From assembly GCA_002707905.1 (NCBI GenBank), contig PAOF01000011.1, positions 11,335 through 27,722 on the forward strand: a DNA stretch of 16,388 nucleotides. The letters are read 5' to 3'. The stretch's first letter is position 1; each line of letters opens with the position of its first letter. The translations under genes and the position numbers were made by a program. Below, piece by piece: positions 1-6,656 of the stretch. This stretch comes from Fidelibacterota bacterium. GTDB taxonomy: Bacteria; Fidelibacterota; Marinisomatia; Marinisomatales; S15-B10. The notes under the pieces were generated by a model that was given only the letters and a program-made list of their open reading frames with translations, was not told where the DNA came from and made no database searches.

Positions 1-138
1 AGTGATCGTCTTTTCGGAACCGCAGCTACAATAGCAATAAGCATTTTAAGAGGTGCTAAAATTGTCAGAGTTCATGATGTAAAACAAATTAAAGAAGTTA
101 TTGAAATTTCAGATGCAATTGCTTCAGCTAAGGAATAA
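1..138 (+). CDS. folP: dihydropteroate synthase, C-terminal end (partial)
   Basis: The window opens inside a reading frame that begins at base 1 and stops at TAA 136-138, giving 45 visible residues. The peptide contains SDRLFGTAATIAISILRGAK followed by IVRVHDV. This matches the C-terminal end of dihydropteroate synthase, where the conserved Arg and His of the RVHDV motif bind the phosphate of the pterin substrate. The enzyme joins 6-hydroxymethyl-7,8-dihydropterin diphosphate to p-aminobenzoate in cytoplasmic folate synthesis. The N-terminal part lies upstream of the window. The next gene, a diadenylate cyclase, starts only three bases after the stop, so the two are probably co-transcribed; folP beside cdaA is a pairing known from Bacteroidota and relatives. 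The identification rests on a short but characteristic stretch. Confidence 0.85.
   Translation, partial: SDRLFGTAATIAISILRGAKIVRVHDVKQIKEVIEISDAIASAKE
130..134 (+). promoter_or_regulatory. ribosome binding site of cdaA (AAGGA)
   Basis: AAGGA lies seven bases before the TTG at 142, inside the last codons of folP. It supports the non-ATG start of the diadenylate cyclase and suggests translation coupled to folP termination. Confidence 0.55.
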
Positions 139-141
139 AAT

Positions 142-915
142 TTGATTTTATTTAAAATTGGTTTTTTATCAATATCAATTATTGATTTAATTGATATTTT
201 TTTAGTTACTTGGCTTTTTATAAAGCTTTATAATTATTTTAAAGGTACAAGAGCTGGACAAATGTTACTTGGCTTAATAATTATATTAATTTCTTCTTTT
301 GTTTTTAGAGCAATTGGAATGAGTGGAATGTCATGGATAATTAATCAAATTCAAACAGTTTGGGTTGTTGCATTTGTTATTTTATTTCAACCGGAATTAA
401 GAAGATTATTGATTTATGTTGGTACGTCTTGGTTTTTTCAAAGATTATTTAGAGTTGGTAGTTCTAATACTATTGAATCAATTGTTGATGCAACAATGAA
501 ATTAAAACAAAAGGGTTGGGGAGGTATTATTATCTTACAAAGAGACACAGGTTTAAAAAATATTAAAGAAGCAGGCACTCCCGTTAAAGCAGAAGTAAGT
601 TCACCATTATTACTTTCAATTTTTAATCCAGCTTCTCCGCTTCATGATGGAGCTGTAATAATTCAAAATAATATTATTGAATCCGCACAATGTATTTTAC
701 CATTAACAGAAAGTGAAATGATTGACCCTGATATGGGTACAAGACATCGAGCAGCTTTAGGTATAAGTGAGGAAACTGACGTCATTGCAATTCTAATATC
801 TGAAGAAAAAAAACAGGTTTCGGTAGCAATAAATGGTAGTTTTAAACTTAATTTTGATAAACTTTCTTTGCAGAGATTTTTAAATGAAAACTTATTTTTA
901 AGTTCAGGTGAATAG
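142..915 (+). CDS. cdaA: diadenylate cyclase CdaA (membrane-bound DAC protein)
   Basis: This 257-residue protein condenses two ATP molecules into cyclic di-AMP, a second messenger tied in other bacteria to potassium, osmotic and cell-wall control. Three hydrophobic segments lie at about residues 12-30, 41-59 and 65-83, anchoring it in the inner membrane. The cytoplasmic DisA_N/DAC domain follows from about residue 95. Its two catalytic signatures are intact: HDGAVII, with the DGA triad at 169-171, and RHRAALG, with RHR at 201-203. Size and layout match CdaA of Bacillus subtilis (about 273 residues). The start is TTG, supported by AAGGA seven bases upstream and by the N-terminus running straight into the first membrane segment. 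It sits three bases after folP and two bases before prfB. The CdaR and GlmM partners that adjoin cdaA in Firmicutes are not here, and no c-di-AMP effector is visible in the window. Confidence 0.93.
   Translation: MILFKIGFLSISIIDLIDIFLVTWLFIKLYNYFKGTRAGQMLLGLIIILISSFVFRAIGMSGMSWIINQIQTVWVVAFVILFQPELRRLLIYVGTSWFFQRLFRVGSSNTIESIVDATMKLKQKGWGGIIILQRDTGLKNIKEAGTPVKAEVSSPLLLSIFNPASPLHDGAVIIQNNIIESAQCILPLTESEMIDPDMGTRHRAALGISEETDVIAILISEEKKQVSVAINGSFKLNFDKLSLQRFLNENLFLSSGE
906..911 (+). promoter_or_regulatory. ribosome binding site of prfB (AGGTGA)
   Basis: AGGTGA overlaps the last codons of cdaA and is six bases before ATG 918. It identifies 918 as the true prfB start even though that frame meets TGA after 24 codons. 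Confidence 0.6.
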
Positions 916-917
916 AA

Positions 918-2037
918 ATGCAAATTTCTGAACTAAACGACTTTTTTTATCAATTAAATAAAAGGTTAAATTCTATTAGGGGGTATCTTTGACTTTGGTG
1001 CATTAAAAAAAGAACTGCAAAATTTAAAATTAAAAACCTCAAATTCTAATTTTTGGAATGACAATTCAAATGCTCAGATAATTTTAAAAAAAATTTCTCA
1101 AATAGAAAAAGAAATTGAGAATTGGAATTTAATTGATGAAAATAAAGAAGATTGTGAAATATTATTTTCATTTTACAAAGAAGAACCAACTGAATTAATT
1201 TTAAATGAGTTAGAGGTCGAATTAAATAAATTATCACTACAAATAGATGAAATCGAAATAAAAATAATTTTAGGTAATGATGAAGATATAAATAATGCTA
1301 TATTGACTATTCATCCTGGTGCAGGTGGTACAGAATCTCAGGATTGGGCTGAAATGTTGTATAGAATGTATGTAAGATGGGTGGAAAGAAAGAATTTTAA
1401 ATTTTCAATAATTGATTTTCAACCTGGTGATGAAGCAGGAATTAAAGATGTAACAATTGAGATTAAAGGAGATTATGCATATGGATTACTTAAAGCTGAA
1501 GTTGGTGTTCATAGATTGGTAAGAATCTCACCATTTGATTCTTCAAGAAGAAGACATACATCCTTTGCATCTGTTTTTGTTTATCCATCAACAAATGATG
1601 ATGAAATTGATATTAATATTAAACCTGATGAAATAAGAATAGATACTTATAGAGCAAGTGGTGCTGGTGGTCAACATGTTAATAAAACTGACTCGGCAGT
1701 AAGAATTACTCATATAGAAAGTAAAATTGTTGTGCAATGTCAAAATGAAAGATCACAACATAAAAATAAAGCAACTGCATTAAAGATTTTAAAAGCTAAA
1801 TTAAAGCAGATTAAAATCGAAGAACAATCAGAGTCAATAAAAGAGCTGGAAAGTCAAAAAACAGATATTGGTTGGGGTAGTCAAATTAGATCTTATGTTT
1901 TTCATCCTTATACATTAGTAAAGGATCATAGAACAAAATTTGAAATCGGTGATGGTAAAAAAGTTTTAGATGGTGATTTAGATCAGTTTATTAAATCTTA
2001 TCTATTAAGTAAAACATCATTTAAATATAATAATTGA
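918..2037 (+). CDS. prfB: peptide chain release factor 2, expressed by programmed +1 frameshift
   Basis: Release factor 2 recognises UGA and UAA stop codons in the ribosomal A site and triggers peptide release. The gene must be read as two joined parts: 918-989 (24 codons, beginning MQISELNDFFYQLNKRL) and, after skipping one base, 991-2034 plus stop TGA 2035-2037, giving 372 residues (Escherichia coli RF2 has 365). The stop-codon-reading tripeptide SPF is at residues 204-206, which marks RF2 rather than RF1. The catalytic GGQ is at 250-252, with Gln252 matching the E. coli number. Residue 246 is Ala, as in most bacteria, rather than the Thr of E. coli K-12. A start near 1303 would delete the N-terminal helical domain, so it is not the real start. 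The gene has its own SD, and its TGA stop overlaps the SD of lysS. Confidence 0.95.
978..993 (+). promoter_or_regulatory. prfB +1 programmed frameshift site (autoregulation)
   Basis: The site reads AGG GGG TAT CTT TGA C: an internal Shine-Dalgarno-like AGGGGG (978-983), a slippery CTT codon (987-989) and an in-frame TGA (990-992) followed by C. This is the same core as in the E. coli prfB gene. When RF2 is scarce, termination at the UGA is slow, the Leu-tRNA slips from CUU to UUU, and translation continues in the +1 frame with GAC (991-993), making more RF2. The continuous homology to RF2 on both sides shows that the shift is functional and not a sequencing error. Confidence 0.95.
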
Positions 2038-2040
2038 GGA
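2036..2040 (+). promoter_or_regulatory. ribosome binding site of lysS (GAGGA)
   Basis: GAGGA shares two bases with the TGA stop of prfB and is four bases before ATG 2045. Ribosomes finishing prfB end directly over this site, which favours coupled translation of lysS. Confidence 0.65.
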
Positions 2041-2044
2041 TAAA

Positions 2045-3538
2045 ATGGCTGAATATAAAGAACAAAGTTTAAAGCAAATTATAAGTTTTAGGTTAGAAAA
2101 ATTAAATAAAATAAAAAAAATGGGTATTAATCCATTTCCATATGAATTTAAAATATCCCATTTTTCAAATGATGTTAAAAAAAATTTTAAGAAATTAGAA
2201 AATAAAGAGGTAATTATTTCAGGAAGAATTATGTCTATCAGAAAAATGGGAAAAGCATCTTTTTTTAATATACAGGATAAAAATGAAAACATTCAAGTTT
2301 ATCTAAAGAAAGATTTAATTATTAAAAAAGAATATGAATTATTTGAATTACTAGATATTGGTGATTTTGTCGGAATCAAAGGAAAAGTTTTCAAAACTAA
2401 AACTAAAGAAATAAGTATAAATTGTTCAGAAATTAAGTTATTATCAAAGAGTATAAGACCTTTACATGGAAACAAAGAGAAAAATGGTGAGGTTTTTCAT
2501 GGGTTTACTGACAAAGAACAACGTTATAGGCATAGATATTTAGATTTAATAGTAAATCCAGATATAAAAAATGATTTTACAAAAAGATCAAAAATAATAT
2601 CTTCAATAAGAAATTTTTTAGATGCCAATGATTTTTTAGAGGTTGAAACTCCGGTATTACAACCTATTTATGGAGGTGCATCAGCTAAACCATTTAAAAC
2701 AAAGCATAATGCTTTGAATCAAAATTTATTTCTTAGAATTTCAGATGAATTATATTTAAAAAGACTAATATCTGGTGGTTTTGATTCAGTTTATGAAATT
2801 TCTAAAGTTTTTAGAAATGAGGGAATGGATAAAAATCATAATCCAGAGTTTACAATGTTAGAATTTTACAAGGCAAATGTCGATTATTTTTTTCTAATGG
2901 ATTTTGTTGAGGATTTGATAAGAAGTGTGGCAAAATCTATAAATGTTAAAAAGTTAGAAATAGCTAATAAAAACATTGATCTAGATAAACCTTTTTTACG
3001 ATATAATTATATTGATCTTTTAAACAATGCTGTTAATGAAGATTTGTCAAGTTTAAAGCTAGATGATTTAATTGCTTTATGTAAAAAGTTTGAAATAAAA
3101 TTAGAATCTAAACCAACTCTAGGAAGAGTTTATGATGTTCTAATGAGAGAATTAGTTGAACCTAACTTGTTAGAACCAACTTTTATTTTAAATTATCCCA
3201 AAATAATTTCTCCCTTAGCAAAAATATCAAGAGAAGGAAATGATAATATTGTTGAGAGATTTGAATTATTTGTTGGTGGTAACGAAATTGCAAATGCATT
3301 TTCTGAATTAAATGATCCAATTGATCAAAGAATTAGATTTGAGGAACAAATGAAATTTAAAAAATTAGGTGATGATGAAGCGCATAATCTTGATGAGGAT
3401 TATTTACATTCAATGGAGATTGGGATGCCACCAACTGGAGGTGTTGGAATTGGAATTGACAGATTGGTAATGTTATTATTAAATAAAACTAATATTAAAG
3501 ATGTAATTTTATTCCCTGCAATGAGATTTGAAGATTAA
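2045..3538 (+). CDS. lysS: lysyl-tRNA synthetase, class II
   Basis: This 497-residue cytoplasmic enzyme attaches lysine to tRNA-Lys using ATP. The N-terminal part carries an OB-fold anticodon-binding domain at about residues 57-140 (VIISGRIMSIRKMGKASFF...). It is followed by the class II catalytic core. Motif 2 is seen at FRNEGMDKNHNPEFTMLEF, with its Arg at residue 257. Motif 3 is GVGIGIDRLVMLL, with its Asp-Arg at 472-473. The length agrees with bacterial class II LysRS (about 500), and both ends appear intact. The start is supported by GAGGA four bases upstream of ATG and by the family-typical opening, including GINPFPYEF. It follows prfB by seven bases; prfB-lysS adjacency is common in bacteria, including E. 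coli, and lets two translation factors share a transcript. No Thr-box or other leader regulation is visible. Confidence 0.97.
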   Translation: MAEYKEQSLKQIISFRLEKLNKIKKMGINPFPYEFKISHFSNDVKKNFKKLENKEVIISGRIMSIRKMGKASFFNIQDKNENIQVYLKKDLIIKKEYELFELLDIGDFVGIKGKVFKTKTKEISINCSEIKLLSKSIRPLHGNKEKNGEVFHGFTDKEQRYRHRYLDLIVNPDIKNDFTKRSKIISSIRNFLDANDFLEVETPVLQPIYGGASAKPFKTKHNALNQNLFLRISDELYLKRLISGGFDSVYEISKVFRNEGMDKNHNPEFTMLEFYKANVDYFFLMDFVEDLIRSVAKSINVKKLEIANKNIDLDKPFLRYNYIDLLNNAVNEDLSSLKLDDLIALCKKFEIKLESKPTLGRVYDVLMRELVEPNLLEPTFILNYPKIISPLAKISREGNDNIVERFELFVGGNEIANAFSELNDPIDQRIRFEEQMKFKKLGDDEAHNLDEDYLHSMEIGMPPTGGVGIGIDRLVMLLLNKTNIKDVILFPAMRFED

Positions 3539-3547
3539 TGCTCTAAA

Positions 3548-4771
3548 ATGAATCGCTTATCATTTATTGCTTTTCGTTATTTATCATCTAAAAACAATTT
3601 TAAATTCATTTCAAACATAAATTATTTATCTATTGTTGGATTATCTATTGGTGTTGCAGTTTTAATTATCACCATGGGAGTTTTAAATGGATTTGAAAAT
3701 GAAGTTAAGAAAAAAATCGTAAGTTTTGATGGTCATATTAGAGTTAATGGATATTTTAATAATCCGATATTACAAAATTCTACACAACTTGACTCAATAA
3801 TTGATATAAATAAGGAAATTGTTGATAAAATTGAATTTATTAATCATGCAGCTACTGTAAGGTATAAAAATCAAACCGAACCTGTATTTATAGAAGCTTT
3901 TAACAAAATTCAAAACAAAGATTTTTTTACCTTAAATAAAAATCTGATTTTAGGTGTTTTTGATTTGAAATCCAATGATTCAGTTAAAGGAATTGTTATT
4001 GGTAAAGTTTTATATGATAGGTTAAATATTCAAATAGGTGAAAAAATAACTTTAATGGATTTAAAATCATTAGGAAATCCAGGGGTTGCGCCAAGAATAA
4101 TACAATTTGAATTAAGAGGAGTTTATGAAACAGGTTTAACGGAATATGATGAATCAATTGTATATATAAATTTAAATGATGCACAAATTTTGTTGGGATA
4201 TAATAATTTAATTACAGGATACATACTATCTCTTGATAAAATAATTAATACTGATAAAGTTGGTAAAATACTTAATGATGACCTTAAATATCCTTTAACT
4301 TCATCTACTTGGATTGAGAGACATAGCAACTTATTTCAATGGCTATCATTACAAAAATATCCCATTACAATAGTTTTTGCTATGATTGGATTGGTTGGAA
4401 TTTTAAATATAAGTTCATCTTTGACAATGATAGTTATGGAAAAAACTAGATCAATTGGTGTAATGAGAGCAATAGGATTTTCAGAGAATGATTTAGCAAA
4501 AATATTTTTTTTAAAAGGAATAATAATAGGTTTCTCTGGGGTCGTTTTTGGTGTAATTTTCTCTTTATTTTTTGGTTTTTTACAAACAAGGTTCAATATT
4601 TTATCTATACCTCAGGAAGTATATTTTATGGGGTCACTACCTATTAAAATTATTCCAATTAATATTTTAATTATAGGTAGCTTGGCAATAATTTTTTCAA
4701 TACTTGCAAGTATTTATCCTGCAGGAATGGCTTCAAAAATTCAACCCTCAAATGCAATAAGGTACGAATGA
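3548..4771 (+). CDS. lolC: LolC/LolE-family ABC transporter permease (first copy)
   Basis: This 407-residue inner-membrane protein has the FtsX/LolCE fold. One N-terminal membrane segment (about 25-46) is followed by a large periplasmic MacB_PCD-type domain (about 50-265) and three membrane segments at about 272-298, 320-346 and 371-395. The segment EKTRSIGVMRAIGFSENDL, between the second and third helices, is the conserved coupling region that contacts the ATPase. In the Lol system such permeases extract lipoproteins from the inner membrane and pass them to the periplasmic carrier LolA. No clear SD precedes ATG 3548. The gene follows lysS by nine bases and overlaps the next permease by four (ATGA 4768-4771). 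Assignment to the LolC rather than the LolE branch is by position only; a MacB-like exporter of another substrate is possible, and no LolA or LolB gene is in the window. Confidence 0.82.
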   Translation: MNRLSFIAFRYLSSKNNFKFISNINYLSIVGLSIGVAVLIITMGVLNGFENEVKKKIVSFDGHIRVNGYFNNPILQNSTQLDSIIDINKEIVDKIEFINHAATVRYKNQTEPVFIEAFNKIQNKDFFTLNKNLILGVFDLKSNDSVKGIVIGKVLYDRLNIQIGEKITLMDLKSLGNPGVAPRIIQFELRGVYETGLTEYDESIVYINLNDAQILLGYNNLITGYILSLDKIINTDKVGKILNDDLKYPLTSSTWIERHSNLFQWLSLQKYPITIVFAMIGLVGILNISSSLTMIVMEKTRSIGVMRAIGFSENDLAKIFFLKGIIIGFSGVVFGVIFSLFFGFLQTRFNILSIPQEVYFMGSLPIKIIPINILIIGSLAIIFSILASIYPAGMASKIQPSNAIRYE

Positions 4772-5970
4772 AAAGATTGAATTTCTGGTTAGCTGTAAAA
4801 ATGTTGTCATCTAGAAAAGAAATTGCTCTTATATCATGGACAGGTTTTATATCTATAATTGGTGTTTCGGTTGGTCTCCTGGCTATATTAATTTCTATAT
4901 CGGTACTTAATGGTTTTGAAAAAAGCATAAGAAATAAAATAATTAACTTTGAAACTGATATTAGATTAGGAAATAATAAAAATTTAAAAAAAGATAAGAT
5001 CTTAGAAGAAAAATTAAATAATTTTAATGAGATAGAGTCTTTTTCATTTTTCATAGATAAAAAAGCAATCGCAATGAGTAATGAACAAAGGTCTTTATAT
5101 AAAATCAAAGCAATTGAAATTGATAAATTTCAATCAGTTTATAATTTTTTGGATTTAAATATTTCTAATCAAAAGTTAAATGATGGATTTATTTTAGGAA
5201 GTGGAGTAGCAAAAAGATTGGGTGTTGTTAAAGGCGATGATATTAGATTGATGAATCCATTTGATAATCAAATTTATTTTAATTTACCTAAAATGATTTC
5301 AGGTGAAGTAGTAGAAATTTTTGAAACTAGAATACTTGATTTTGATCAAACATATATATTTACTTCATTTTCAAATGGTCAAAAACTTTTTAGTAAAAAT
5401 AATTTTTTTGATGGTATTGATATTAGATTAAAAAATAATAAAGATAAAAAACAAATTAAAAATACAATTAATAAAATATTAGATGAAAAATTTGAAATAC
5501 AATTTTGGGAAGACATACACAAAACGCTTTTTCAGGCAATGAAAATGGAAAAGTTAGTAAGTATTTTAGTTTTAAGTCTTGTTGTTATTGTTGCATGTTT
5601 TAATATAACATCTACTTTAACAATGCAAACTGTAGAAAAAATAAGAGAAGTTGGAATTCTCAAAACAATTGGTTTTTCTAATGATTCTATTAGAAATATT
5701 TTCTTTTTTCAAGGTATTTTAATTGGTGGAATTGGTATTTTAATTGGCGCTTTTTTGGGTTTTTTAATCATATTTACGCAAAATAGATATGAAATAATTA
5801 AGTTACCTAAATCAGTATATTTTATAGATTCATTACCAATGTATATTTCAAATTTTGATTATTTTTTTATTTCATCGATTACTATGTTAATTGTTATAAT
5901 TTCAATTTATTTTCCTATTAAACAATTAAGAAAAATCAATCCAAGTAACGCTATTCAACATCAAAAATGA
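4768..5970 (+). CDS. lolE: LolC/LolE-family ABC transporter permease (second copy)
   Basis: This 400-residue paralogue of the preceding gene has the same layout: a first membrane segment at about 20-47, a periplasmic domain to about 255, and three C-terminal segments at about 263-290, 310-337 and 366-387. Shared landmarks are SVLNGFE after the first helix (VLNGFENE in the partner) and the cytoplasmic coupling stretch EKIREVGILKTIGFSNDSI. The two proteins are otherwise clearly diverged, as expected for the two halves of a heterodimeric LolCE permease rather than a recent duplication. AAGG (4759-4762 region) lies shortly before the start. It overlaps the first permease by ATGA at its start and the ATPase by ATGA at its end, so all three are very likely made in fixed ratio. 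Naming it lolE is by analogy; sequence alone does not tell me which copy binds LolA. Confidence 0.82.
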   Translation: MKRLNFWLAVKMLSSRKEIALISWTGFISIIGVSVGLLAILISISVLNGFEKSIRNKIINFETDIRLGNNKNLKKDKILEEKLNNFNEIESFSFFIDKKAIAMSNEQRSLYKIKAIEIDKFQSVYNFLDLNISNQKLNDGFILGSGVAKRLGVVKGDDIRLMNPFDNQIYFNLPKMISGEVVEIFETRILDFDQTYIFTSFSNGQKLFSKNNFFDGIDIRLKNNKDKKQIKNTINKILDEKFEIQFWEDIHKTLFQAMKMEKLVSILVLSLVVIVACFNITSTLTMQTVEKIREVGILKTIGFSNDSIRNIFFFQGILIGGIGILIGAFLGFLIIFTQNRYEIIKLPKSVYFIDSLPMYISNFDYFFISSITMLIVIISIYFPIKQLRKINPSNAIQHQK

Positions 5971-6644
5971 TATTATCAGCAAAAAACATTTCTAAAAGTT
6001 ATAAGAACGGTAATAAAGTTCTTACAATTCTTAAAAATATAAATTTTCATGTAAATCAAGGTGATTTAATTTCAATAACCGGTCCATCTGGATGTGGAAA
6101 ATCAACATTATTAAATTTATTGGGTACTTTAGATAAACCAGATACTGGTGAACTAATTATAGACGATAAAAATATTTTAAATTTGAGTGATAATCAACTA
6201 TCATTGTTAAGAGCTAAGAACATTGGCTTTGTATTTCAATTTCATCATCTTCTTCCAGAATTTACAATTTTAGAAAATTTAATTATTCCTCAAAGATTAA
6301 TCGGTATTTCAGAACAGAATTCAAGAATGAATGCAATCAACTTATTAAATAAAGTTAATCTTCTTAAAAGAAAAAATCACAAACCTAATTTAATATCAGG
6401 AGGAGAGAGACAAAGAGTTGCTGTCATAAGATCCTTAATTAATAAACCTAAAATTATTTTAGCAGATGAACCAACTGGGAATTTAGATAAAAAAAATACC
6501 GAATCTTTAATTTCAATGATTAAGATATTAGCATTCGAATTTAATCAAGCCTTTGTAATTGCAACTCATAATGAAGAGGTTTCAAAAATTTGCAAAAAAC
6601 ATTATACTATTGAAGGTACAAAAATTATTAAATTAGGTAATTAA
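5967..6644 (+). CDS. lolD: LolD-type ABC transporter ATP-binding protein
   Basis: This 225-residue cytoplasmic ATPase would power the two FtsX-type permeases directly upstream. Walker A is GPSGCGKS at residues 39-46. The Q-loop region is FVFQFHHLLPEFT. The ABC signature is SGGERQR, starting at residue 144. Walker B plus D-loop is ADEPTGNLD, with Asp167 and Glu168. The H-loop His is residue 201 in ATHNEE. The SGGERQR form, the short length and the TLDKPDTGEL segment fit the LolD/MacB/FtsE group. The signature is followed by VAVIRSL instead of the common VAIARAL, a mild departure that leaves catalytic residues intact. There is no SD before ATG; the start sits in a 4-base overlap with the second permease, which suggests reinitiation. 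The gene order permease-permease-ATPase differs from the lolC-lolD-lolE order of E. coli. Confidence 0.88.
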   Translation: MILSAKNISKSYKNGNKVLTILKNINFHVNQGDLISITGPSGCGKSTLLNLLGTLDKPDTGELIIDDKNILNLSDNQLSLLRAKNIGFVFQFHHLLPEFTILENLIIPQRLIGISEQNSRMNAINLLNKVNLLKRKNHKPNLISGGERQRVAVIRSLINKPKIILADEPTGNLDKKNTESLISMIKILAFEFNQAFVIATHNEEVSKICKKHYTIEGTKIIKLGN

Positions 6645-6656
6645 AATAAAATAAAA

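Noticed and set aside
918-1302. prfB seen as a broken gene because of the in-frame TGA at 990
   Set aside because: The stop is embedded in the complete programmed frameshift signal, and RF2 homology continues directly in the +1 frame.
4671-5108. A 145-codon minus-strand frame opposite the two permeases
   Set aside because: It is a shadow of the overlapping permease frames, spans their junction and has no supporting start signal or recognisable domain.
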